From JAMQKA01 sp043951865 (GTDB lineage Bacteria; Bacteroidota; Rhodothermia; Balneolales; Balneolaceae): a stretch of DNA of 64,000 nt. The notes beneath the pieces are model-generated. The model saw nothing but the letters and a program-made list of their open reading frames with translations. It did not search any database and was not told the DNA's origin. This document shows, piece after piece, positions 53,879 to 62,663 of this stretch. The DNA is taken from assembly GCF_043951865.1 (NCBI RefSeq), contig NZ_JBINJF010000018.1, forward strand, positions 38,991-102,990, given 5' to 3'. The translations under genes and the position numbers were made by a program. How positions within the stretch are numbered: position 1 is the first letter of the stretch; each line of letters starts with the position of its first letter.

Positions 53879-54086
53879 CTTGGGTGCCAGGCTTGGAGTC
53901 ATTTATTCAACCCATAGAGAAGAAGTTGACTCTCAGTTGGCAGATCAAAAATGTTGGAAGCAGAACTTCCTGGGCTGGGCGTTCCGCAGCGGAGAGACGG
54001 AACGAGATGGAACTCGTAATCAGCGAAACGGGGCTAAAATTAAGAAACGGGCTCTGGGGTCCCACTTTGAAGAGGGATTGACGAGG

Positions 54087-55385
54087 ATGACCCTGCTGCT
54101 CATATTCGTATTGGCAACAATTGTACAAGTACAGGCACAAGACACCACAAGCGCACTGAATCCGCAGCTCGAGGAACACCTGCAAACAGCTGCCCAAAAC
54201 AACCCGGACCTCGAAGCCTCCTTCAACCGCTACCTGGCCTCGCTGGAAGAGGTACCACAAGTAAATGCCCTGCCCGATCCCGAGCTGGCGTTTGGCTACT
54301 TCATCAGCCCGATTGAGACGCGGGTGGGTCCCCAAACTGCGCGATTTTCGTTCAGCCAGATGTTTCCCTGGTTCGGAACGCTGGGAGCCCGTGAAGATAT
54401 CAAGATCAACGAGGCCAGGGCGCGGTTCGAGGAGTTCCAGGCACACCGGAACAATCTTTTTTACGAGGTGAAATCGACATGGTACGAGCTGTATGTGATG
54501 AATGAGCGAATCGCCATCCTCGATGAGAATATTGAAATCCTGGAATCGCTGGAGGAGCTGGCGCTGCAGAAGGTGGAGACTGCCCAGAGCAGCCAGCCGG
54601 ATGTGCTGCGTGTGCAGATAGAACTGGAGGACCTGCGCATCGCCCGCAGCAACCTGCTGGACGATCGGCGTGTACTCCGGCAGGAATTCGGTGAACTGCT
54701 TAACAGTGAGCAGGTTGCTTTCCCGGAAACGATGGCGCTGTCGCCATTAGCCCTTCCTTCCGGGGAGCAAGACCTTCGACGGCAGATGTTGGAGCAGAAT
54801 CCCGGATTGAACCAGCTTTCGTTCCGGGAGCAGGCCGCCGGGCACCAGGTGCGGGCTGCGCGACTGGAGGGACTGCCCCAATTCGGGGTGGGTTTCGATT
54901 ACATCCTCACCGGCCAGCGTGAGGTTGCGATGACGGATAACGGCAAGGATGCCTTTATGGCGCGCGCCTCCATTCAGATCCCCCTGTTCCGGGGTAAATA
55001 TCGCGCCCGGAAGCGGCAGGCAGAACTGAATCAGCGCTCGGTAGCCGAGCAGCAGGCAGACAGGCAGAACGAGCTGGCCACAGCCCTTGAAAAAGCGTTG
55101 CGGGACTACCGGAATGCCAACCGCCGGCTTAATCTCTATGAAGAAAAACAGATTAAACGCACCCGCCAGGCGATCGATATCCTTACTGAGGAGTACGCCA
55201 GTGCGGATACCGAGTTTGAGGAGATCCTGCGCCTGCAGCGGCGCCTGCTCGACTACCAGCGTTCGCGTGAAGAAGCCCTCGGCAGCCAGAATAGAGCAGT
55301 AGCCCGGATCGAGCTGCTGACCGGGCATTACAACATTGAACCTGAAGAAACAGGATTCAAAAATGATAGCAAAAAAGGGAATTAA
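54087..55385 (+). CDS. cusC: CusC/TolC-family outer-membrane efflux protein
   Basis: The product (about 432 residues from ATG 54087) is an outer-membrane channel of a metal RND system. It has a signal peptide (MTLLLIFVLATIVQVQAQ, cleavage near QAQ-D). Two repeats of the OEP domain follow (about 30-225 and 230-430). Helical segments such as LPDPELAFGYFISPIETR, LSFREQAAGHQVRAARLEGLPQ and RASIQIPLFRGKYRARKR carry the family pattern. I reject the upstream ATG at 53742, because the added 115 residues are repeat-derived and lack family similarity. The true start is also supported by the signal peptide. It precedes the CusB gene by 61 bp. Confidence 0.9.
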   Translation: MTLLLIFVLATIVQVQAQDTTSALNPQLEEHLQTAAQNNPDLEASFNRYLASLEEVPQVNALPDPELAFGYFISPIETRVGPQTARFSFSQMFPWFGTLGAREDIKINEARARFEEFQAHRNNLFYEVKSTWYELYVMNERIAILDENIEILESLEELALQKVETAQSSQPDVLRVQIELEDLRIARSNLLDDRRVLRQEFGELLNSEQVAFPETMALSPLALPSGEQDLRRQMLEQNPGLNQLSFREQAAGHQVRAARLEGLPQFGVGFDYILTGQREVAMTDNGKDAFMARASIQIPLFRGKYRARKRQAELNQRSVAEQQADRQNELATALEKALRDYRNANRRLNLYEEKQIKRTRQAIDILTEEYASADTEFEEILRLQRRLLDYQRSREEALGSQNRAVARIELLTGHYNIEPEETGFKNDSKKGN

Positions 55386-55446
55386 TTAAGTACGGACGTA
55401 GCATGCTACGTCCCAACACCAATTATTATTAATCAAAACAGATACC

Positions 55447-57300
55447 ATGAAATCACTCAACCTTAAAAAGCTCGCAACAACCGGGGGCATTCTCATCCTC
55501 GGCATAATCCTGGGATGGCTGCTGTTCGGCGGTTCCGCCACGCAACCCGATCAACCGGCAACTATGGACGAGCATGTGGAAGAAGCCCATACTGATGAAG
55601 AGGGCAACATCGTCTATACCTGCAGCATGCACCCGCAGGTTCGCCAGAATGAGCCGGGCAACTGCCCGATCTGCGGCATGGAACTGATCCCCGCCGACAA
55701 CGGAGGCAGTGATGCGGACTCCGGTGACGATCCCTATACCACCACGATGACCCGGGCGGCCATGCAGCTGGCCCAGGTGCAGACCGCGGAAGTCACCCAC
55801 GCCACCGCCGTCAAAACATCGCGAATGCCCGGCAAGGTGATGGTTGACGAGCGCAAGCTCTCGGTGATACCCGCCCACTTCCCCGGTCGCGTAGAGAAAC
55901 TCTACCTGGATTACACCGGTGCCTACGTCGAGATGGGCGACCCCATCGCTTCAATCTATTCGCCGGACCTGGTAACAGCCCAGAAAGAGCTGCTGGAAGC
56001 GTATGAGAACCGCGAATCAAATCCCCGGCTGTACCAGGCCACGCGCAAAAAGTTTACCAACTGGGAAATTGCCCCGGAAGTCATCGACCGTATTCTTGAA
56101 AAGGGCGAGCCCCAGCAAAACTTTGATATCCACTCCCACCAGACCGGGTATGTAACGACCCGCCATGTGGCCGTCGGCGATCATATCCATTTCGGGAAGC
56201 CGATTTTTGAGGTGGCGGATCTGTCCAGCGTATGGATCGAGTTTGAGGCGTATGAAAATGACCTGGACGGGATCTCCCGCGGCAATGAGGTCGAATTCAC
56301 GGTGGGGGCCTATCCGGGGGACCGCTTCCGGGCAACGGTCACCTACATCGATCCGATGCTCGACGACCGGCGCCGCACCGCCACGGTCCGCGCAGAAGCT
56401 TCCAATCCCGACGGGAAGCTGAAACCGAACATGCTGGCCAGGGGGATCATCTCTTCTCCACTCAATGGCGGGGAGCCCCAGCTCCAGGTTCCGGCCTCGG
56501 CGGTACTGTGGACCGGGGAGCGGTCGCTGGTGTATGTCCAAACGGGTGGCGACCAGCCCGCTTTCCAGGCGCGAGAAGTTGTCCTGGGACCGCGTGTGGA
56601 CGATGCCTACGTCATCAAGGAGGGACTGCGTGAGGGGGAACAGGTCGTGATAAACGGTAACTTTATGATCGACAGTGCGGCCCAACTGGCCGACAAGCGC
56701 AGCATGATGAACCAGGTACCCGGCCAAAACCAGGGGCGTACGCCCGGTGGACACGACCACGGCAGCGGCGAGAATATGGACAGCGGCCAAGAGCACCAGA
56801 TGCAATCATCACCTCAATCAGAATCAAGCCAGGATGTGACCCGGGAGTTCCGGTCCCAGATCAACGCCCTGACGGAATCATACCTCCAGATCAGCAGTGC
56901 ACTATCCAATGACAATCTTGATGGGGCCACCTCTGCCCTGGCTGAGTTCAATAAATCGCTCGATGCTGTTGATATGAGCCTGATTCAAAACCAGGAGCCG
57001 ATGCAGTTCTGGATGGAGCGGCAGCAGCAGATTACTAACGTAACGAATGAACTGAGCAGCACAGGATCGATCTCTGCATTTCGTAATCAATTTGCTTCAT
57101 TATCGGACGTGATGGCGGAGACTGTAAATCGTTTTAATCCCCAGCAAACGCTATACCTGCAATATTGCCCTATGGCACAAGACTCTGGGGGGGCATATTG
57201 GGTGAGTGCTCAGCAAGAGATTATAAATCCTTATATGGGACAAGAGATGCTTACCTGCGGATCCACCGAGCAGACATTTGAACCGGAATTCAACCAATAA
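55447..57300 (+). CDS. cusB: CusB-family RND periplasmic adaptor with fused DUF3347 domain
   Basis: The 617-residue product links CusA to CusC. It has a membrane anchor (about 12-28). A heavy-metal-binding YHS-like domain follows (about 53-80; YTCSMHPQVRQNEPGNCPICGMEL). Next are the barrel-sandwich and hairpin regions (about 110-400; LYLDYTGAYVEMGDPIASI, GYVTTRHVAVGDHI) and a Gly/His-rich spacer. A C-terminal DUF3347 domain (about 475-610) ends LYLQYCPMAQD ... NPYMGQEMLTCGS. A second stand-alone DUF3347 protein is encoded at 57716, so the module is duplicated. The HMBD Cys/His/Met set favours copper or silver. It starts 61 bp after cusC, 5 bp before the PII gene. Confidence 0.93.
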   Translation: MKSLNLKKLATTGGILILGIILGWLLFGGSATQPDQPATMDEHVEEAHTDEEGNIVYTCSMHPQVRQNEPGNCPICGMELIPADNGGSDADSGDDPYTTTMTRAAMQLAQVQTAEVTHATAVKTSRMPGKVMVDERKLSVIPAHFPGRVEKLYLDYTGAYVEMGDPIASIYSPDLVTAQKELLEAYENRESNPRLYQATRKKFTNWEIAPEVIDRILEKGEPQQNFDIHSHQTGYVTTRHVAVGDHIHFGKPIFEVADLSSVWIEFEAYENDLDGISRGNEVEFTVGAYPGDRFRATVTYIDPMLDDRRRTATVRAEASNPDGKLKPNMLARGIISSPLNGGEPQLQVPASAVLWTGERSLVYVQTGGDQPAFQAREVVLGPRVDDAYVIKEGLREGEQVVINGNFMIDSAAQLADKRSMMNQVPGQNQGRTPGGHDHGSGENMDSGQEHQMQSSPQSESSQDVTREFRSQINALTESYLQISSALSNDNLDGATSALAEFNKSLDAVDMSLIQNQEPMQFWMERQQQITNVTNELSSTGSISAFRNQFASLSDVMAETVNRFNPQQTLYLQYCPMAQDSGGAYWVSAQQEIINPYMGQEMLTCGSTEQTFEPEFNQ

Positions 57301-57304
57301 TATC

Positions 57305-57643
57305 ATGAAACTGATTAAAGCGTACATCCGCCCAAAAATGTTTGAGGAAACCCATAAAGCGCTAAAAAAGGAAGGCTTTAGAAGCATGACCGTCATGGAG
57401 GCGGAAGGCATGGGAAGCTATTGCGATCCCGACGACCAACACAGCTCCCTGCAGTTTCCCACACTCCACTCAAAAGTTGTTAAAGTGGAGATGGTGGCCG
57501 AAGCCGAGCATGTGGATGCCATCGTCACCATTATTCACGAGCATGCCGGTACGGGTCACCCGGGCGATGGACTGATTGTGGTGTTGCCCATTGAACGGAG
57601 CATCCGCGTTCGGGATGGCGAACAGCGGCGATATACGGTTTAA
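57305..57643 (+). CDS. PII-like protein of the metal-efflux-linked type
   Basis: The 112-residue product is a PII-fold protein. It starts with MKLIKAYIRPKMFEETHKAL, has the T-loop region (MEAEGMGSY... shortened, about 35-55), the B-loop (GHPGDGLIVVLPIE, about 87-100) and the C-terminal strand. Members of this group are found beside RND-type heavy-metal pumps rather than with amtB or glnA (the PII-NG type). The Tyr of the T-loop uridylylation site is absent, so regulation by nitrogen is unlikely. It is 4 bp after cusB. It may sense nucleotides or metal and tune the pump, which is inference. Confidence 0.88.
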   Translation: MKLIKAYIRPKMFEETHKALKKEGFRSMTVMEAEGMGSYCDPDDQHSSLQFPTLHSKVVKVEMVAEAEHVDAIVTIIHEHAGTGHPGDGLIVVLPIERSIRVRDGEQRRYTV

Positions 57644-57668
57644 GGAATTAGGAATGAAGAATTGGGAT
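57643..57668. repeat. degenerate GGAATTAGGAATGAAGAATT words
   Basis: AAGGAATTAGGAATGAAGAATTGGG follows directly on the PII stop codon. The same word type is at 63751-63785 and, changed, at 37903-37942. Confidence 0.45.
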
Positions 57669-57715
57669 TTTACCAAACAGTAACTTTATCAATCTCAAAA
57701 CATTTTACACCAGCT

Positions 57716-58222
57716 ATGAAAACTCTTAAAATAATATCCGCATTAATTTTCCTTCTCATCTTGTCTACCAATACGTTTGCCCAGCATCAGCATAAAGCAC
57801 ACCTGGATAGCCTGGTCACTCACTATCTTTCTGCGAAGGAAGCACTGGCAAATGATAATTTCGAGGGAGCCCACCAACACCTGGCCAGACTTAAAACCGA
57901 AGCCACAAGCAGTGCCGAGATGAATCATCATCCCGAGCATGCCGAAATGCATGCCAAGCATCACGGAGCCATGGTGGCTGCAGTAACAGAAGCTGAGCAA
58001 GCAGAAAACCTGGATCAGCTTCGGGCGGCATTTCACAAGGTATCTCAGAACCTGATCAAAGCTGTACGGAATCAGGGCTATGATGAAACACTGCATATTC
58101 AGTATTGCCCGATGGCCTCTAACGGTGAAGGCGCTTCCTGGATGAGCAGCAGCAAGGAGATCGCCAATCCCTACATGGGGCAGAAAATGCCAAGTTGTGG
58201 CACGACCCAAGATACACTTTAG
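57716..58222 (+). CDS. DUF3347 family exported protein
   Basis: The product (about 168 residues from the ATG at 57716) has a signal peptide (MKTLKIISALIFLLILSTNTFAQ). A His-rich mature N-terminus (HQHKAHLDS) precedes the DUF3347 domain, with HHPEHAEMHAKHHGAM and LHIQYCPMASNGEGASWMS and the NPYMGQKMPSCG end. The same Cys/Met/His end is present in CusB (QYCPMAQD ... NPYMGQEMLTCG), and these positions are probably metal ligands. It ends the cus-like operon. A periplasmic copper/silver-binding role is inferred, by analogy with small CusF-type chaperones. The upstream ATG at 57662 would put extra residues before the signal peptide and is rejected. Confidence 0.88.
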   Translation: MKTLKIISALIFLLILSTNTFAQHQHKAHLDSLVTHYLSAKEALANDNFEGAHQHLARLKTEATSSAEMNHHPEHAEMHAKHHGAMVAAVTEAEQAENLDQLRAAFHKVSQNLIKAVRNQGYDETLHIQYCPMASNGEGASWMSSSKEIANPYMGQKMPSCGTTQDTL

Positions 58223-58284
58223 TGTTATTGGTTACTTCGAAACTACTCCTTCTAAATTGTGGATTAATACCCAAAAGGCAGAAA

Positions 58285-59751
58285 TCAGGCCACGTCGAGG
58301 TTGAATGAGAATACGGTTCCCTGTTGCTCCCTGTTTTTCACCTGGATTTCCTTACCATGGAGCTCCATCATTTTCTTGGCGATGGCCAGCCCCAGTCCGG
58401 TGCCGCCTTTTGATTTGGAACGGCTCTTTTCGGCCCGGTAGAAGCGGTCAAAAATGTAGGGGAGGTCTTCTTCAGCAATACCGGGACCCGTATCCAGTAC
58501 CTGTACTTTTACGCTTGATTCGTTTTTGTTGAGAAGCACCTTGATAGACCCACCCTCGTTGGAGTATTGAATAGCATTTTCGATGAGGTTGCTCAACACG
58601 CGCTCTATCATGGCGATATCCCCCTTCACCAGCGGCAGGCTGGAGGGACCGTCCGGCCTCATATCGATCTCTTTCTCCTCGGCCCGTGGCTCAAACTTCA
58701 GTACCACATCCTGCACCAGGTCACTGATGGAAAACGGCTCGATATCCGGTTCCACCTGCTTCGTATCCAGTTTGGAAAGCTCGAAGAGTTCCTCCACAAG
58801 TTCACGGAGCCCGAGCGTATTTTTCAGGATGATATCGAGGTATTCTTTTCGCTTGTCTTCGCTAAGCTGAGATTCTTTCAGCAGAATTGTCTCCAGGTAG
58901 CCCTGGATGGAGGCCAGCGGGCTGCGTAGATCGTGCGAGACATTGGCGATCAGTTCGCGGCGCAGCTTGTCAGTCTTTTTCAGCTCCTTCACATTTTCCT
59001 GGAGCGTATCGGCCATGGAGTTAAAACTCTCCGCCAGCCGACCGATCTCATCATGGGAGTTTACCGGCACACGTTTATCCAGGTCGCCCCGATCAAATTC
59101 TTCAATGATGCTCGTCATCCGCCGCAACCTCCGGGTCAGGAACCCAAAAAGGATTAGGCCCACAATGCCGGTAACCAGTAGAATAATGACAAATATCTGG
59201 ATGCTGGTCTGCAGAAAGTAGCTGTTCTCCAGCATGCTCAGAGCCGAATCATACGCCTCTCCGCCCAGAATAATATAGACGTACCCACTTTGGGGCTGCC
59301 CAATGTCGAGCCGTGCAACTGAGATCGGTTTTTGGCCATCAGGATTTCGGGGATCCTGGCCCAGAATGAGTTCAGAATCTCGGTTTGACAGAAACTCATT
59401 GATCGGCCCCACCTCCACGGAATCTGCCAGCACCTCGTGACCCTTTTCAACGAAGTATGCCAGGATCTTACCTTGGTGATCAAGCAGGTAGATCTCAATG
59501 CGCGGGTTCACCACCATCATGTCGTGGATGGAACTTTTGATGCGGCTGATATCCAGCGAGTCGCCCATCTCAAGCTGGAACTCCCCAGCCATGTTTTCGG
59601 CGAGATTCAGGTTTAATTTCTGATCCGCCTGGCGGACAAACTGCATGGACGAGTTGAACGTGATAGTCACTTGGGCAATCCCAAGCGCTATAAGCAACAA
59701 CAGGAATACGAGGGAGAGCTTCCAGTAAAAGGATTGGAAAAATTGCTTCAT
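58285..59751 (-). CDS. sensor histidine kinase, HAMP type
   Basis: The 488-residue product has two membrane helices (about 11-31 and 180-205) flanking a periplasmic sensor domain of about 145 residues. A HAMP domain follows (about 205-260). The HisKA domain has the phospho-acceptor H273 (NVSHDLRSPLASI), and the HATPase has N (IENAIQYS), DTGPGI and GGTGLGLAI boxes. Its start overlaps the response-regulator stop by 4 bp, so the pair is co-translated. The position next to the cus-like operon, convergent with it, suggests that it senses an envelope or metal signal and controls these genes, but the sequence does not prove it. Confidence 0.95.
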   Translation of the reverse strand: MKQFFQSFYWKLSLVFLLLLIALGIAQVTITFNSSMQFVRQADQKLNLNLAENMAGEFQLEMGDSLDISRIKSSIHDMMVVNPRIEIYLLDHQGKILAYFVEKGHEVLADSVEVGPINEFLSNRDSELILGQDPRNPDGQKPISVARLDIGQPQSGYVYIILGGEAYDSALSMLENSYFLQTSIQIFVIILLVTGIVGLILFGFLTRRLRRMTSIIEEFDRGDLDKRVPVNSHDEIGRLAESFNSMADTLQENVKELKKTDKLRRELIANVSHDLRSPLASIQGYLETILLKESQLSEDKRKEYLDIILKNTLGLRELVEELFELSKLDTKQVEPDIEPFSISDLVQDVVLKFEPRAEEKEIDMRPDGPSSLPLVKGDIAMIERVLSNLIENAIQYSNEGGSIKVLLNKNESSVKVQVLDTGPGIAEEDLPYIFDRFYRAEKSRSKSKGGTGLGLAIAKKMMELHGKEIQVKNREQQGTVFSFNLDVA

Positions 59752-60470
59752 TCCCTGATCTCCTCCGGTTCCGCAAAACGATAACCCACGCCCCAGACCG
59801 TTTTCAGGTACATCGGTTCCGAGGGATCGGCCTCAATCTTGTTCCGCAACCTGTTAATATGTGAATTCACGGTGTGATCATAGCCTTCAAACTGGTATCC
59901 CCAAATCTCCTGCAACAACTCGTCGCGGGAAAATGCCTTGCCCGGATGAGCGGCAAACAGGTGGAGCAACTCAAACTCTTTTGGCGTCAGCGATATGATT
60001 TCACCGGATTTAATGACTTTGCGCTTATCTGGCTGAATTGCCAGGTCCCCAATTTTCAATTCTTGCGACTCAACTTTTGCACTTATTTCTTTCTTGTCCA
60101 CCTCCACACGCCGCAGGTTCGCCTTGATTCGCGCCAGCAGCTCACGAATACTGAACGGTTTGGTCAGGTAATCATCGGCGCCGAGCTCCAGCCCAAGCAC
60201 CTTGTCGAATTCTTCTGATTTAGCGGTAAGCATTAAAATTGGGGTGTTATTATCTTCGGCACGCAGGGTTTTGCAGACTTCCAGACCATCAATTTTGGGA
60301 AGCATCAAGTCCAGGATGATCAAATCATAGGATCGGCTTTGTGCTTTTTCCAGTCCTTCTTCCCCCTCCATCGCCCTGTCAACCTTATAGTCCAGGTGCT
60401 CCACGTTGATCTCGATCAGCTCGATGATCTCCTCATCGTCTTCAATAATTAAAATATTCTTGGGATCCAT
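59748..60470 (-). CDS. OmpR/PhoB-family response regulator
   Basis: The 240-residue product has a receiver domain with acidic E10/D11/D12 and phospho-acceptor D54 (IILDLMLPKIDG). A winged-helix DNA-binding domain follows (about 135-235; ISLTPKEFELLHLFAAHPGKAFSRDELL, GYDHTVNSHINRLRNKIE), the OmpR/PhoB type. The histidine kinase gene downstream overlaps by 4 bp, so this is a classic operon with regulator first. The target operator was not identified; I found no repeated site in the window. A hairpin lies between this gene and the spondin gene. Confidence 0.96.
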   Translation of the reverse strand: MDPKNILIIEDDEEIIELIEINVEHLDYKVDRAMEGEEGLEKAQSRSYDLIILDLMLPKIDGLEVCKTLRAEDNNTPILMLTAKSEEFDKVLGLELGADDYLTKPFSIRELLARIKANLRRVEVDKKEISAKVESQELKIGDLAIQPDKRKVIKSGEIISLTPKEFELLHLFAAHPGKAFSRDELLQEIWGYQFEGYDHTVNSHINRLRNKIEADPSEPMYLKTVWGVGYRFAEPEEIRE

Positions 60471-60534
60471 GAGCTACACCTTTTGATGCTTGTCTGTAAT
60501 AACAATGATGATTCAAAAAATCGTTAAAAGCAAT

Positions 60535-60568
60535 ACAAGTCACCCTCCTTCAGAAGAGGGTGACTTGT
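60535..60568 (-). terminator. hairpin between the spondin and response-regulator genes
   Basis: A 13-bp perfect inverted repeat ACAAGTCACCCTC / GAGGGTGACTTGT encloses 8 nt. It lies 16 bp past the spondin stop on the minus strand and 65 bp upstream of the response regulator. The run of T is weak on the minus strand (only TTTT after a few bases), so termination is plausible but not clear-cut. Confidence 0.6.
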
Positions 60569-60583
60569 AAAAAATCGCACAAT

Positions 60584-61942
60584 TTAGTTACCGACCATCT
60601 GGATGGTAACCCGGATATGGTCAGTTACCTCGCCATAATCATACATGTCGTTGACTTCACGGACGTTGCTGTTGTCATCGGCCGGACCCGTATCAGGACC
60701 AGATTGCCGTAACGGCTGGTTGCCACCCACGCCGGGCTCTTCGTTGGCCTCGGTGCCCGCATCCCATAGGCGAACCTGATCGGTGATGTCACCGGTAATT
60801 GGGCTGCCGTTTTCAAACAGCCTGATGCCATCCTCTACCGGGGCATAAAACAGATCGTTAGACTGCACATACATGGTGGCAAAAGTAAACCGATCGCCTT
60901 GTTCAGCTTCGAATGTAAACTGGTACTGGTGACCCGGAAGCAGCGGTCCCGGTTGACTGGCGCCAACGGGCTGGTTAAATCCTCCACTCGCTGAAACGGC
61001 TGCCTCAGCTTCAAGTGCTGTCACAAGCATATCGATGGCGCCATCCTCGGCTAACGCTTCAATTCCATTGTCTGGAGCTGGTTCACCAGATTGAAAAATT
61101 GGATTCTGCCCGGAATAAGCAGCGTATGCACCCGGTGAAAGCGGCACGGTCAGACCGGTTTCAGCAGCTAAGTGTTCGGCAAGCATGCCCGCTGCACCGT
61201 CTTCCGCTATTGCTTCCAGTCCATCGCCGTAATCAGGCTCTCCAAGGGTGTATAGCAGGCCCGATTGCTCAGCTGTGTGCACCAGCCACGTGCCCGGAGA
61301 TAACAAGGCCGGCTTACTACCTTCCGAGGTTTGCAGTGTGTTCGCATCGGAGCTGTTTTCGATTCGCAGCCGAAATCCATTTGTACCGGTACTGGTGAGC
61401 GTGACCCGTATCATCTCTTCATTGGCCGGCAGATACATGTCATCCACCAGGCGTACATTGGGATTGGGGTCGTCAGGGCCGGTATCGGGGCCACTCTGGC
61501 GCGGGGCTTGATTATTTCCCACACCCACTTCCTGATCTTCCTCTGTACCCGCATCATACAGATCGATTTGGGCGGTAACATCACCGGTTACCTGATCTCC
61601 ATTTTCATGGTAGAGCGCAATACCGTCTTCATCGGACGCAAAAAACCAGTCATTGGATTGTGCAAACATGGTTGCCAGTGATAAATGGGCTCCTACAGGT
61701 GCCGTAAATTCCACTTCATAAGCTTCACCGGGCATTAGAGGACCGGGTTCGCTGGCTCCCAGGGGCGTGGTAAAAGCACCACTCTTCAGGATGGGATAGA
61801 CCTCCCCTGTATTCTCAATCGTTACTTGGAATTCCGCCATCGATCTGCCACCCTTGTCATCTAGATACTTGCACGAAGACAGTGCCACCATCAAAAGCAT
61901 CGTAATAAAAAGCATACTGAACTGTTTAGTATGTACACGCAT
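60584..61942 (-). CDS. double-spondin-domain lipoprotein
   Basis: The 452-residue product has a lipobox (LLMVALSSC, Cys near residue 24) and two spondin-N domains. The first covers about 35-195 and the second about 305-450. They share PGPLMPGE/PGPLLPGH, TMFAQSNDWFFA/TMYVQSNDLFYA, VTGDVT/ITGDIT and RQSGPDTGP. Between them are two copies of a 45-residue unit (SPGTWLVHT... AEDGAAGMLAEHL and SPGAYAAYS... AEDGAIDMLVTAL). The family has unknown function in bacteria and may bind ligands at the cell surface. The gene lies in the two-component/DUF411 region but with its own transcription unit. A 223-bp gap separates it from the DUF411 gene. Confidence 0.88.
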   Translation of the reverse strand: MRVHTKQFSMLFITMLLMVALSSCKYLDDKGGRSMAEFQVTIENTGEVYPILKSGAFTTPLGASEPGPLMPGEAYEVEFTAPVGAHLSLATMFAQSNDWFFASDEDGIALYHENGDQVTGDVTAQIDLYDAGTEEDQEVGVGNNQAPRQSGPDTGPDDPNPNVRLVDDMYLPANEEMIRVTLTSTGTNGFRLRIENSSDANTLQTSEGSKPALLSPGTWLVHTAEQSGLLYTLGEPDYGDGLEAIAEDGAAGMLAEHLAAETGLTVPLSPGAYAAYSGQNPIFQSGEPAPDNGIEALAEDGAIDMLVTALEAEAAVSASGGFNQPVGASQPGPLLPGHQYQFTFEAEQGDRFTFATMYVQSNDLFYAPVEDGIRLFENGSPITGDITDQVRLWDAGTEANEEPGVGGNQPLRQSGPDTGPADDNSNVREVNDMYDYGEVTDHIRVTIQMVGN

Positions 61943-62165
61943 AACATTTACCTATTTAGATTAGGGTTGAAGGTACATCCAATAGGTAAGCATCAGTGCG
62001 GGGCAAGGTATCACAAAATTCTAACGATTGTCTGGAGATTGTTTAACGGCCAGCTCTCGCCCATCCAACTAATTACAAAAAAAAATGAAAACCCATTTAT
62101 AATCAGCAATAGAAATCTGTTATATTAGCTGAGTTCAAAACACAAATTATTCTACCTTTTATATC

Positions 62166-62636
62166 ATGAAATTTCATTATCGCTCACCATTCTCCGCCAT
62201 CACCTTATCGTTGATACTGCTTCTTTTGGGCGCCTGTTCGGGTAAAAAGAGCGGATCCGATGCAAACTCTATCACCATGTACAAAAATGAAGGCTGCATG
62301 TGCTGTGCCGAATGGGCTACCTACCTGGAACAAAATGGATTTGAAGTGGAGCAGGTAGCCACGCAAAATTTGCAGGCCATAAAAATGGATAATGATATCC
62401 CGTACGACATGGGCTCATGCCACACGGCTGTTGTTGGGGATTATGTTGTGGAAGGCCACGTGCCCGTTGAGGATATCAAGAATCTGCTGGCCGAAAAGCC
62501 CGACGCCAGGGGTATTGCCGTGCCCGAAATGCCGATCGGATCGCCCGGCATGGAGATGCCCGGTCGTCCCGCAGAACCGTATAAAGTCTTCCTTTTCCAG
62601 GAGGACGGCTCCCGGGAAGTATACGCACAACACTAA
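62166..62636 (+). CDS. DUF411 family metal-binding lipoprotein
   Basis: The 156-residue product has a lipoprotein signal (LLLGACSGK, Cys near residue 24) and a DUF411 domain (about 35-145). It carries MYKNEGCMCCAEWATYLEQ (CxCC) and YDMGSCHTAVVGDYVVEGHVP, the typical Cys/His positions. DUF411 proteins are often encoded in copper and silver resistance regions and are thought to bind metal. A Met/Pro-rich segment (PEMPIGSPGMEMPGRP) follows the second Cys. It starts a three-gene set with the 93-residue protein (27 bp apart) and the TlpA-like protein, all on the plus strand. It is probably periplasmic. Confidence 0.92.
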   Translation: MKFHYRSPFSAITLSLILLLLGACSGKKSGSDANSITMYKNEGCMCCAEWATYLEQNGFEVEQVATQNLQAIKMDNDIPYDMGSCHTAVVGDYVVEGHVPVEDIKNLLAEKPDARGIAVPEMPIGSPGMEMPGRPAEPYKVFLFQEDGSREVYAQH

Positions 62637-62663
62637 CACTAATCGCCTTGATAATCTTGCCCG

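Larger units (their letters stand above)
53733..54086. other. repeat-rich 354-bp gap between pump and CusC genes
   Basis: This stretch is formally open in the CusC frame from an ATG at 53742 but looks non-coding. It holds a GGGAGTGCAACTCCC palindrome (53798-53812), a GGGAGGTTTGTCATCTCCC hairpin and a perfect TCCCCCTTCGAAGGGGGA palindrome (53861-53878). No protein family is visible in its translation. I treat it as inserted repeats in the cus operon leader. Confidence 0.65.

Noticed and set aside
53742..54086. Extended N-terminus of the CusC protein
   Set aside because: The added residues come from hairpin repeats, and the signal peptide begins at the ATG at 54087.
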